A stretch of DNA of 64,000 bases. Origin: Halomonas sp. GT (GTDB taxonomy: Bacteria > Pseudomonadota > Gammaproteobacteria > Pseudomonadales > Halomonadaceae). The translations under genes were made by a program, and so were the position numbers. Below the pieces are notes generated by a model. It was given only the letters and a program-made list of their open reading frames with translations. It did not search any database and was not told where the DNA came from. Where the stretch lies: NCBI RefSeq assembly GCF_002082565.1, contig NZ_CP020562.1, positions 1,736,001 through 1,800,000 on the forward strand. The letters are read 5' to 3'. Shown here piece by piece: positions 18,846 to 27,320 of this stretch; the stretch's first letter is position 1; each line of letters begins with the position of its first letter.

Positions 18846-18981
18846 AGCCATTTCCTGAATTTGATAAATCTAAAGGGGTGATTCTCACTCGCAGCGTATA
18901 AGTGCTTGTGCTTAAGAGGCCGTAGCCCAGCAATTATATTGAAGTGGGTGCTGAAAGCCGAGGCAGGCATTGGCAAGTATG

Positions 18982-20181
18982 CTAGCCTCGATGTACTAAT
19001 AACTCGCCACTTCGGTCGTCTAATTGGCGGTTACGCCCTGCCAATAAGGCGAATCCGCAGCAAAGGGTAATCAATAAGATAAGTAGCCAGGCTATGTGGG
19101 GTATCTCTGCTCCGGATTGCAGCATTAGACCAACCCCAAAGGGCCCAAGCGCTGCCAACGTATAGCCGCCACCCTGCACTAAGCCAGAAAGCTGCCCTGC
19201 GAGACGTGAGTTTGCCGTTCGTAACACCAGCAGGCTCAGTGCAAGGCTGAAGCTGCCTCCTTGGCCAATCCCTAGGAGTACCGCGCCAGGCCACTTCCAT
19301 GCTAGCGGTGCAATAAGCAACATCCAAAGCCCTAGTGCGGTGCTAAGAAGGACCAACAGTAAGGCAGGGCGTTGATCGCGGGTTAAGCGGGCTAGCCAAG
19401 GTGCGCCCAACGCTGAAACTAGTTGACACATGATTGAGATGGCCATTGTCCAGCCGGCCGCAGCTTCATCATAGCCTCTGTAGACTAGTAAGGTGGGTAG
19501 CCAACCAAACACAATGTACGCCATTGAAGACTGAATGCCCATGAACAGCATGACATGCCACGTAAGTGGTTTACGCATTAACTGTGCAAGCGAAGAAGAG
19601 GTTCTTGGGTTGTAGGGGGTATGCTGCGTCGTTGGCATGTTGATCACCCATAGTGCCAGTGCTACTAATGCTAACAGTGACCAGCTCATTAGACTCAACT
19701 GCCAGCTGCCTAGCCACCGCATCAGTGGAACACTAAGACCAGCGCCTAATGCACCGCCGAAACATAACGCCATGGTGTATAAACCAGTCAGAAGGTCGGC
19801 ACTGTGGGGTAGCTCTCGTTTAACGAGCGCTGGTAGAAGGGTGCCTGCAAGGCCAATCGCGCTGCCTGCCATTGTCGAGCCGATAAAAAGCGCGCCAGTA
19901 ACTGGCAAGCCTCTTAAAATTAAGCCGCAGGTTAATAAAAGCAGTGCAATGCTCAGGGCTCGTTCGCTGCCCACCTGTTTAGCCAATAGTGGGGCAAGAG
20001 GGGCTGATAAGCCTAAAAAAAGCACGGGTAACGTGGTTAAAATGCCCGCTGATGCGGGGCTTAAACCAGCAGTTTCTTGCAGTCGGGAAAGCAGAGGCGC
20101 AACGGATGACATAGCAGGGCGTAAATTAAGCCCTACTACGAACATCAGAACAATAAAGGTGTATGCGCGACGAGAAGCCAT
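18982..20181 (-). CDS. MFS transporter, CynX/NimT family
   Basis: A 399-residue protein with about 12 hydrophobic segments. The N-terminal GLNLRPAMSSVAPLL is a hallmark of the cyanate/2-nitroimidazole transporter family of the major facilitator superfamily. The substrate cannot be told from sequence; members export diverse small compounds. It starts 9 bp after the stop of an unknown gene on the same strand, so the two likely form an operon. Confidence 0.87.
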   Translation of the reverse strand: MASRRAYTFIVLMFVVGLNLRPAMSSVAPLLSRLQETAGLSPASAGILTTLPVLFLGLSAPLAPLLAKQVGSERALSIALLLLTCGLILRGLPVTGALFIGSTMAGSAIGLAGTLLPALVKRELPHSADLLTGLYTMALCFGGALGAGLSVPLMRWLGSWQLSLMSWSLLALVALALWVINMPTTQHTPYNPRTSSSLAQLMRKPLTWHVMLFMGIQSSMAYIVFGWLPTLLVYRGYDEAAAGWTMAISIMCQLVSALGAPWLARLTRDQRPALLLVLLSTALGLWMLLIAPLAWKWPGAVLLGIGQGGSFSLALSLLVLRTANSRLAGQLSGLVQGGGYTLAALGPFGVGLMLQSGAEIPHIAWLLILLITLCCGFALLAGRNRQLDDRSGELLVHRG

Positions 20182-20190
20182 GCTGACATT

Positions 20191-20694
20191 TTACTTGAGG
20201 TGGGGGCGTAAGTCGCCGCGCACCGCATCAAGCAGGGTAATGAAATGATAATCTTGCTGCGTGTCTAAGCAGTCTACGCGCACCTCGGTACGCATCCCCT
20301 TATCAATATTCAGCTTGTCGTAGATTTCGAGGGTTAATTTACGTGCAGGTTTATCCCCTGGCGTAATAATGCCATCTTCCAGCGTAAATGTTTCAAGTAA
20401 CGTTACCCGTACTCGCGTGCTGCTCTCTTCGCTGAGTACACGTCGTACAAATAACCATCCTTCACAGGGTAGCGATTCGTTATTATTACGTTCACGTAAG
20501 AAAAGTGTGCGATAACAAGCGCCCTCCGTAGAGGCTTTTTCTGCCATGCTGCGATACGCTTGCAGTACCTGCCCAGCCGATGCTCGGGCATCCTCTAGCC
20601 GCTGTGAAATACCTTGGTGCTCACGGCTCAGTTGCTCCTGACGTTGGAAGGTAAGCCACTGGCGATAATCGTTAATAAGTTGAGATGACGCCAT
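20191..20694 (-). CDS. Hypothetical protein, 167 aa
   Basis: I do not recognise this family. The N-terminal third is charged and helical (QRQEQLSREHQGISQRLEDARAS), possibly a coiled coil; the rest is mixed alpha/beta and ends in DAVRGDLRPHLK. No signal peptide or membrane segment is seen. The ATG at 20694 has GGAG five bases upstream; an in-frame GTG lies at 20700. It is followed 9 bp later by the MFS transporter and preceded by rhlE, all on the minus strand. Confidence 0.7.
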   Translation of the reverse strand: MASSQLINDYRQWLTFQRQEQLSREHQGISQRLEDARASAGQVLQAYRSMAEKASTEGACYRTLFLRERNNNESLPCEGWLFVRRVLSEESSTRVRVTLLETFTLEDGIITPGDKPARKLTLEIYDKLNIDKGMRTEVRVDCLDTQQDYHFITLLDAVRGDLRPHLK

Positions 20695-20727
20695 AATCAC
20701 TCCATGAATAAGTTAAGCTGTACCAGC

Positions 20728-20760
20728 GGAATACGCGAATCGGCAACCTTCGCATATTCC
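20728..20760. repeat. Stem-loop between rhlE and the unknown gene
   Basis: GGAATACGCGAA (20728-20739) and TTCGCATATTCC (20749-20760) form a 12-bp stem with one mismatch around a 9-nt loop, filling half of the 77-bp gap after rhlE. No T run follows on the minus strand, so it is not a classical terminator. It may be a processing or stabilising hairpin. Confidence 0.45.
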
Positions 20761-20771
20761 AAGGCTAAGGG

Positions 20772-22028
20772 CTAGCGACGGGCGCGACGACGACGTTCAC
20801 CGCCTGTATTGGCTGCTTGTCCTTCCGGTTTACGCTTAGCGCGGGGTTGCTTCTGGCAACGGCGGCCATTTTCAATCGGCTCGGGCTTGGCGTTTGGATC
20901 AGGTTCAAAACCGGGTTCGATACGTTTAGGTAGGTTTTGCTTGATAAGACGTTCAATCCCACTCAGTAAACCGTGTTCGTCGACACATACGAGCGAAACT
21001 GCTTCTCCATCGCTGCCCGCTCGGCCGGTGCGTCCAATACGGTGAACATAATCCTCTGCCACATTGGGTAAGTCGAAATTAACGACATGGGGAAGTTCGT
21101 TGATATCTAGCCCGCGAGCGGCAATGTCAGTGGCGACTAGTACCTGCAAGTCACCGCTTTTGAAAGCACCTAGTGCGCGTGTTCTAGCGCCTTGGCTCTT
21201 GTTGCCGTGGATGGCCATGGCGGGTATGTCTTGCTTAGAAAGCTGCTCTGCTAAGCGGTTTGCGCCATGTTTGGTGCGCGTGAAAACGAGTACCTGAAAC
21301 CAGCCATGCTGCTGAATTAAATGAGCCAGCAACTCGCGTTTTTTATCACGATCTACTCGGTAAATGGTTTGCTCAATCTTTTCAGCGGTCGTATTGCGAG
21401 GTGCGACTTCTATTAACGCTGGGTTGTTGAGAAGCTGTTGCGCCAATAACTGTATTTCGTTGGAGAATGTTGCAGAGAACAGCAGGTTTTGACGCTGTTT
21501 CGGTACTAAACGCAATAATCGCTTAATATCATGGATGAATCCCATGTCGAGCATGCGATCAGCTTCGTCGAGCACCAGGATTTCGACGGCCGATAGATCC
21601 ACATGGCCCTGCTGATGTAAATCTAGCAGCCGACCTGGCGTGGCAACTAACACATCAAGCCCCGCTTTGAGTGCGTCAACTTGTGGCTGTTGGCCAACAC
21701 CGCCGAAAATAATATGCGAGCGTAAAGAGAGATGCTTGCCGTAAGCGGTCACACTTTCGCCTACCTGGGCAGCAAGCTCGCGCGTAGGCGTGAGCACTAA
21801 CGCACGTACTTGGCGTTTGCCAGGACGTTTGCCATTCGCTAACCGCTGTAACATGGGTAACGTAAATCCAGCGGTTTTGCCTGTGCCTGTTTGGGCACTG
21901 GCGAGCATGTCGCGACCTTCAAGTACAACGGGAATAGCTTTTTGTTGAATAGGGGTAGGCTGCGTATAGCCCTGCGCGGTAACCGCGCGTAGTAAATCGT
22001 CGTGCAGACCAAGTTCAGAAAAGCTCAT
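20772..22028 (-). CDS. rhlE: DEAD-box ATP-dependent RNA helicase (RhlE type)
   Basis: RNA helicase of the DEAD-box family involved in RNA remodelling or ribosome maturation. The 418 residues carry the Q motif ([14 protein letters not shown]), motif I AQTGTGKT, Ia [35 protein letters not shown] and [13 protein letters not shown] basic tail rich in Arg/Lys follows. This domain layout with a short basic tail suits RhlE. The start at ATG 22028 has CGGAGAA upstream; the longer in-frame extension to 22112 lacks family similarity. Confidence 0.93.
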   Translation of the reverse strand: MSFSELGLHDDLLRAVTAQGYTQPTPIQQKAIPVVLEGRDMLASAQTGTGKTAGFTLPMLQRLANGKRPGKRQVRALVLTPTRELAAQVGESVTAYGKHLSLRSHIIFGGVGQQPQVDALKAGLDVLVATPGRLLDLHQQGHVDLSAVEILVLDEADRMLDMGFIHDIKRLLRLVPKQRQNLLFSATFSNEIQLLAQQLLNNPALIEVAPRNTTAEKIEQTIYRVDRDKKRELLAHLIQQHGWFQVLVFTRTKHGANRLAEQLSKQDIPAMAIHGNKSQGARTRALGAFKSGDLQVLVATDIAARGLDINELPHVVNFDLPNVAEDYVHRIGRTGRAGSDGEAVSLVCVDEHGLLSGIERLIKQNLPKRIEPGFEPDPNAKPEPIENGRRCQKQPRAKRKPEGQAANTGGERRRRARR

Positions 22029-22305
22029 GCGTTCTCCGCAGTCGCTTAGTAAGTGACGTCGCTTGGCGTCGTCGTTACTGAGCGTAATGTTCAAAAAGCG
22101 AGGATGGTACACCTTCGCGGCAGCGAAGTTTGCCAGATAAAGTACGATGCCGCGATGGTCATTTTTTTGCCGATCAAGACGGTGAAATAGACATTGGCCT
22201 GAATCGGGGGTGACGTGGTAGTGCTGAAAGATGACTCCTTTAGTATATCATGGATACTTCATTTCAGCGTTTAACATAGAGCTAGGGCACCTATTGGTAT
22301 CACTT

Positions 22306-22893
22306 CTAAAAATAACTTCCTTGGCGGATCTCGTTGGCAATTTGAAGGGCAACCTTATTCCAGCTTTCGCCAAGTGAGCGAACAAGAGCAGGGTAACCAT
22401 CCTGCTGGAGCTCGGTTTCGGCAGAAAAACTTTTAAGCGCAAGTAGGTTGTTATCTACACCGCGTAACTGCCATTGGCCACTGGTTACTGCCCGTCCGTC
22501 GTGCCGCCCCTGAAACTGATCAACTTCAAGTAGTAATGTGAGCGCTTCAGGTGCGTTGCCGTCAGCATGAACGACCTGAATGGACGTGAGCTCTTGGGAT
22601 AGTTGAGCACGCAATGCACGCTCTAATTGGCGCCCAATACTTTCAGCCCATTGGTGTTCGCGGGCTTCATTTAGGGTGATGTCATCAAGCTGCATGACGA
22701 TACCGTCCACATCTAGATAGTGTGCTAAGCGTGGTGATCGCACCTGCAGTGTACCAATCGACTGGTTTGGCGAACTCACCGCGCTCTGGCTTGGCAGCAT
22801 GTAGCGAGAGGGCGGAGCGACACTGCTAGCGCAAGCGCTTAGCAGTATGCAAAAGCCGAATAGTGATAAATAGCGGATTGCCTTGCAGCGCAT
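22306..22893 (-). CDS. pqiC: PqiC family lipoprotein (ABC-type transport auxiliary)
   Basis: Outer-membrane lipoprotein partner of the PqiAB lipid-transport bridge. The 195 residues begin with a lipoprotein signal peptide ending in the lipobox LSAC. The body fits the DUF330/ABC-type auxiliary family (SPRLAHYLDVDGIVMQLDD, then RQLERALRAQLSQEL). The ATG at 22893 has AAGGAG at a 7-base spacing; an upstream in-frame start inside pqiB is rejected. It lies 13 bp past pqiB, as the last gene of pqiABC. Confidence 0.9.
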   Translation of the reverse strand: MRCKAIRYLSLFGFCILLSACASSVAPPSRYMLPSQSAVSSPNQSIGTLQVRSPRLAHYLDVDGIVMQLDDITLNEAREHQWAESIGRQLERALRAQLSQELTSIQVVHADGNAPEALTLLLEVDQFQGRHDGRAVTSGQWQLRGVDNNLLALKSFSAETELQQDGYPALVRSLGESWNKVALQIANEIRQGSYF

Positions 22894-22906
22894 AGTAAGC
22901 TCCTTC

Positions 22907-24589
22907 TTAGCGTGGTGCGCGAGGCACGGGATCTTGAGCATCCAGGTTATCGAATAAGAGCGCTCTTGGGTTTTCATTTAATGTGCGAGTAAGTGGTTGT
23001 AAGTCGCGCATTAAGCGATCCAGCCGCTGAATAGCCGTTGTTAAATCCTGGTAGGCTGGAGATGATGGCGATACACCTTGCAGGGTGTTACGCACCTCTT
23101 CAAGCGTTGCATTTACGTTTCCGCCGACTGCCTGAGTGTCGGGGTCATTCAGCAGCTGGTTGATGGAGGTGCTTACTTGGCGTATCTCGTTGAGCACACT
23201 TTCAGATGCTTGTAAGTTTCGGTCTAAACCAGTGAGTAATGGCTCAACTTCAAGCGCGTTTAATTTCTCAAGTAGGCTGGTTATCTGTGCTTGGATCTGC
23301 GCAAAGCCGCCAGCGACGGTAGGGAATACTGTCCGCTCGGAGAACGTTTCGGCGACATATTCATCAGCCAAATCGCGTTGAAAATTAAGATCTACAAAAA
23401 GTGCACCCGTTAATAAGCTGCCATTTTTAAGCGATGCACGAAGCCCTATGCCGAAAAGGCGCTTAAAGCGTGAGTCCCACTCTTCTATATCGATGTCTGT
23501 ATTCTCAATGCCCAGCCGTTGAGGCTCGATTCGAATTAGCACTGGAATAGCAAACTGAGAGCGTGAGTCTGGTTGTGGAGCGGTAAAATTCCAGGGCACT
23601 GATGCAACCGTGCCGATTCTTACACCGCGAAATTCGACGGGCGCACCTTTCGATAACCCGCGAACAGTATCATCAACCAATAGTACGTACTCTAAATACT
23701 GATTGAAGGTTCCTTCCCGGGCAGTATTTTCATCCGCATAGAGATTAAAGCGTGCATTGGGCTCTACTGGCTGCCCCATCGGCAAGTCTTCTGGCACGCC
23801 AAAAGTCACACCGCCTCCCAGTAACGCTTCCAGGGATTCCACGTTGACACGCACACCATCGGCATCTAGCTGGAAATCAACACCGCTCGATGCCCAAAAT
23901 CGAGTGCTATCCGTTACTAGCTGGCCGTAGGGTTCTTCAATAAATACTTGGTGGTGCATTGTGCGAGATTCAGCGTCAAATCGAGTATCTTCAACTCGTC
24001 CAACGGTATAGCCCTGGTAAGAAACAGGGTCGCCTATACGAAGTGAATTACCTAACTGACTGACTAGGCTGATTTGCAAACCGGCTTGGCCAGCCGGCGC
24101 AACCGGTGGCGTATCGCTTACCGTAAACTCCCGCTCAGGTTTATCAGACTGACCTGCCTCTAGCTGAATATAGGCACCCGACAACACAGTGCCCAGCCCG
24201 CTAATACCCTCGCGGCCGATGCGCGGCTTTACTACCCAGAATCGGCTATCTTCCCTAAGCATTGCTTCCGCTTCTGGTTGAATGCGGGCGGTCATAACGG
24301 CGTGGGAAAGGTCATCAGATAAGCGAACGTTTTGGACTCTGCCTATTTCAACATTGCGGCTACGAATAAGCGTGCTGCCTGCTTCGATACCTTCCGCGCT
24401 GTCCATCGTTAGCGTAACGAGCGTGCCTCGGCTGGCATAGTTGTCGTAGACAAGCCAAAGCCCAATCACAACAGCAACAATTGGCACAATCCAAATCGGA
24501 GAGAGTCGCGTTTGTGGTGATGACTTTGCACGATGTAGGTCGTTGTTGTCGTTAATGTCGGCTTTCTTTGGTGTTGAATCATTAGCCAT
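22907..24589 (-). CDS. pqiB: PqiB, MCE-domain protein of the intermembrane transport system
   Basis: Periplasm-spanning protein believed to form a tunnel for lipids between inner and outer membrane. The 560 residues show one N-terminal membrane helix (about 30-50, IWIVPIVAVVIGLWLVY). Three MCE repeats follow, seen at GIEAGSTLIRSRNVEIGRV, LRIGDPVSYQGYTVGRV and LSKGAPVEFRGVRIGTV. A C-terminal helical region with SVLNEIRQVSTSINQLL is probably a coiled-coil needle. The ATG at 24589 overlaps the pqiA stop by 8 bases. Confidence 0.93.
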   Translation of the reverse strand: MANDSTPKKADINDNNDLHRAKSSPQTRLSPIWIVPIVAVVIGLWLVYDNYASRGTLVTLTMDSAEGIEAGSTLIRSRNVEIGRVQNVRLSDDLSHAVMTARIQPEAEAMLREDSRFWVVKPRIGREGISGLGTVLSGAYIQLEAGQSDKPEREFTVSDTPPVAPAGQAGLQISLVSQLGNSLRIGDPVSYQGYTVGRVEDTRFDAESRTMHHQVFIEEPYGQLVTDSTRFWASSGVDFQLDADGVRVNVESLEALLGGGVTFGVPEDLPMGQPVEPNARFNLYADENTAREGTFNQYLEYVLLVDDTVRGLSKGAPVEFRGVRIGTVASVPWNFTAPQPDSRSQFAIPVLIRIEPQRLGIENTDIDIEEWDSRFKRLFGIGLRASLKNGSLLTGALFVDLNFQRDLADEYVAETFSERTVFPTVAGGFAQIQAQITSLLEKLNALEVEPLLTGLDRNLQASESVLNEIRQVSTSINQLLNDPDTQAVGGNVNATLEEVRNTLQGVSPSSPAYQDLTTAIQRLDRLMRDLQPLTRTLNENPRALLFDNLDAQDPVPRAPR

Positions 24590-25946
24590 CAACAGTTTCC
24601 TTGGTGGCCGTTTTACGGCGAGTAGGGCGGGGTGGCGGGGTATCCCAAATTAAGCGCGGATCAAATGTCATAGCAGCTAACATTGTAAGCACAACGACGG
24701 CAGCAAATGCCAATGCGGCAGGCCCCGGTGTAATTGACATTAAAGATCCTGCGCGAATTAAAGCGACCAATATGGCAACCACAAATACGTCAACCATCGA
24801 CCACCGGCCTATAAATTCAGTGATTCGATAAAGCCGGGTACGACTTTGTGCATTAAGCTCGTTGCTATGTTTTATAACCATACAGAGCCAAATTAATGCG
24901 AAAAGCTTACCAACGGGCACAATAACACTCGCTACAAAGATCACGGCGGCCACTGGCCAGGAGCCCATTTGCATCAATTGTACAACCCCGCCGATGATCG
25001 TTGAGGGTGATGAGTGCCCTAAGCTTGTAGTCGTCATAATAGGGTACACATTAGCGGGTATATACATCACCGCTGCTGCAAAAAGCAGTGCCCAGGTACG
25101 CTGTAAGCTGTGTGGGAGCCGTGGGTGGAGTTTTTCATGGCAGCGCAAACAGCGACCCTTACCATGCACAGGAAGGCGATTAATCAGGCCACAGGTCGGG
25201 CAGCCGGCTATCCCTTGGTTTGCAGCTGTCGTTCCTGTAAGAGTGCCTTCAGGCGCGAGGGGCTCTTTCTCTAGTGAGAACCACATCCAATCCGAATCAA
25301 TGGATTGGGTCGTTAACAGTAATAGGATGGCAAACACGCTGAACGCCCAAAAGGAGATGCCCAGTTCAATTTGTGCCATGCCAGCTATTTTTATCAAACT
25401 AACCAGTGCCCCAACGATGAAGACATCCGCCATCATCCATGGGGTCAGTCTTGCAAGTGAGCGGGCGATGTCTCGGCTAAACGGCATGGGGTGGCTACGA
25501 AGCAAGCCAAACTGGAGCCAGATAACGCCAATTAGATAAATCGCAGGCAGCACAACAATGGTCATAATGACAGCGATGGCGACAATAGGCTGATGAAACG
25601 CGATCAATGTGGTCGCGGTCTGCGCTAGTTCAATGCGATTACCAATGCCGCTGACACTAAAGCTTACAAAGGGGAATGACACGGCTACCAGTAGCGCTAT
25701 TAGTGATGAAAGCGCTAGCGCCATACTTCTCTGAGCAGGATAACGATGCCGCTTTACCAACACGTGTGAGCAGCGTGGGCAAGATGCCTTTTCTCCAGAC
25801 CCGAGAGGAGGTAGCGCAGACACCCAGTCGCACTCATGACAGGCACGCAAGCGTCTGCGCTGAACGCGTGATTCTGGAGGGTGGCAGTCGACCTGGGGTG
25901 AGTTCACCCTCAAAGAAGGTCGTTTGATAAACTGATAGTGAGGCAA
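24582..25946 (-). CDS. pqiA: PqiA family inner-membrane protein
   Basis: Inner-membrane component of the Pqi system. The 454 residues hold two PqiA domains, each made of about four membrane helices preceded by a zinc ribbon. The first ribbon is CHECDW...CPRC (about 37-59); the second is CPTCGL...CLRCHEK (about 235-256). It is the first gene of pqiABC on the minus strand. The start ATG 25946 has no strong ribosome site, and an internal start before the first ribbon cannot be excluded. Confidence 0.92.
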   Translation of the reverse strand: MPHYQFIKRPSLRVNSPQVDCHPPESRVQRRRLRACHECDWVSALPPLGSGEKASCPRCSHVLVKRHRYPAQRSMALALSSLIALLVAVSFPFVSFSVSGIGNRIELAQTATTLIAFHQPIVAIAVIMTIVVLPAIYLIGVIWLQFGLLRSHPMPFSRDIARSLARLTPWMMADVFIVGALVSLIKIAGMAQIELGISFWAFSVFAILLLLTTQSIDSDWMWFSLEKEPLAPEGTLTGTTAANQGIAGCPTCGLINRLPVHGKGRCLRCHEKLHPRLPHSLQRTWALLFAAAVMYIPANVYPIMTTTSLGHSSPSTIIGGVVQLMQMGSWPVAAVIFVASVIVPVGKLFALIWLCMVIKHSNELNAQSRTRLYRITEFIGRWSMVDVFVVAILVALIRAGSLMSITPGPAALAFAAVVVLTMLAAMTFDPRLIWDTPPPRPTRRKTATKETVDG

Positions 25947-26047
25947 CAGCTAATTCTCAATACGTTGAGGAATCCAAATTAGTACGGTGAGCAGATACCA
26001 CTGTCAAATCGAGGTTGTAAAACCTCCCCACCAAAACAGCACTTGAC

Positions 26048-26063
26048 CTAACTAATTAGTTAG
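26048..26063. promoter_or_regulatory. Perfect 16-bp palindrome, candidate operator
   Basis: CTAACTAATTAGTTAG is a perfect palindrome in the 184-bp gap between divergent pqiA and the CaCA antiporter. TTGACC (26043-26048) overlaps its left edge and could act as a -35 element for the antiporter, placing the palindrome in the spacer. A small hairpin with GAGGTT/AACCTC arms lies just upstream (26011-26026). The binding protein is unknown. Confidence 0.45.
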
Positions 26064-26130
26064 ACAAGGATGCCCCGGTAATGGTGCCGAATAATAGTGC
26101 CTAACGTTACGTTATTAAGGAAATGAAATA

Positions 26131-27105
26131 ATGTTGCTCCCTTTTTTTTCTGTGGTTGTGGGATTGGTACTGCTTGTATGGAGCGCCGAGAAATTTATCG
26201 ATGGTGCTGCAGCTACCTCTAGGTGGTTAGGATTATCGCCCCTATTAATTGGCATGCTAGTTATTGGTTTTGGCACTTCTGCACCTGAAATGATGGTGTC
26301 AGTGTTGGCGGCCATGCAAGGAAATCCTGGTTTAGCGGTAGGTAACGCATATGGTTCAAATATCGCAAATATTGGCCTTGTTTTAGGTTTTGTTGCGTTG
26401 ATAGCTCCTTTAGCGGTGCATTCCGGCGTGATTCGTAAGGAGATGCCACTGTTGATAGGTGTCATGCTTTTGACGGGGTATATGCTTTATGACGGCTGGA
26501 TTTCTCGTGGAGAAGCAATTTTATTGCTAGGTGCGTTGGCGCTCTTTATTGGGGTCAGTATTGTTCGTTCGCGCGGGCAGCAAGATGATCCGCTAGTGGG
26601 GGAAGTGGCAGAAGCACTTGATAGTAAAGCCATGTCACGTGGCAAGGCGCTTATGTGGACGTTAATTGGGCTAGTCTTGTTGATCGCTAGTTCGCGCATA
26701 CTTGTGTGGGGAGCAGTCGAAATAGCGGTAGCTTTTGGGGTTAGTGATTTAATTATTGGCTTAACCGTCGTAGCAATAGGCACGTCCTTGCCAGAGCTTG
26801 CTTCCTCTATCAGCGCTTTGCGGCGTAAAGAGCATGATATGGTGCTGGGGAATGTGGTCGGTTCTAACCTGTTTAACAGCTTGGCTGTGGTAGGTCTTGC
26901 AGGCGTCATTACACCAATTGAAGTAGGGCGCGAAGTGCTAATTCGTGATTGGAGCGTCATGACCTTCATGACCCTAATGATGGTGTTCTTTGCTTTCTCC
27001 TGGCGGGGGCGTCCACGACGTATAAACCGTATTGAGGGGGGGGTGCTGTTCTCTATGTTCATTGCTTACACTGGTTACATGGTCAGCATCGTGGTGATGT
27101 CTTAA
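26131..27105 (+). CDS. Calcium/sodium antiporter family protein (CaCA, YrbG-like)
   Basis: Inner-membrane cation exchanger of the K+-dependent Na+/Ca2+ exchanger branch. The 324 residues contain two homologous halves of five helices. The alpha repeats are GFGTSAPEM...GNAYGSNIANIG near residue 50 and GTSLPELASS...GNVVGSNLFN near residue 225, with the cation-binding Glu and Ser/Asn in each. The cation actually transported is not proven by sequence. The ATG at 26131 has AAGGA upstream. It is divergent from pqiABC. Confidence 0.9.
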   Translation: MLLPFFSVVVGLVLLVWSAEKFIDGAAATSRWLGLSPLLIGMLVIGFGTSAPEMMVSVLAAMQGNPGLAVGNAYGSNIANIGLVLGFVALIAPLAVHSGVIRKEMPLLIGVMLLTGYMLYDGWISRGEAILLLGALALFIGVSIVRSRGQQDDPLVGEVAEALDSKAMSRGKALMWTLIGLVLLIASSRILVWGAVEIAVAFGVSDLIIGLTVVAIGTSLPELASSISALRRKEHDMVLGNVVGSNLFNSLAVVGLAGVITPIEVGREVLIRDWSVMTFMTLMMVFFAFSWRGRPRRINRIEGGVLFSMFIAYTGYMVSIVVMS

Positions 27106-27320
27106 CTGCGTCAATGCGACACAGTTTTGAAACAGAACTAGTAGTGTATAACTTTTGTCTCAATATCAAATTACAACACATTCAAATATCAGGCTTAGTT
27201 TCTGTGTAGTTGCATCGTGATGAGAGCTCGTGTTTATTACTGAAATGCAGCGCCAGTGAGGCTCAACTAAGCTTGTGTGACCCAGTAATGGGATACTTAT
27301 CCAGGTCTTAGGAGAGTGTG

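Noticed and set aside
24862-25539. 225-codon frame antisense to pqiA
   Set aside because: It mirrors the hydrophobic pqiA frame and has no recognisable motifs.
27140-27175. FNR/ANR box upstream of cydA
   Set aside because: TTGTC and ATCAA half-sites are separated by 5 rather than 4 bases and the left half is a poor match.
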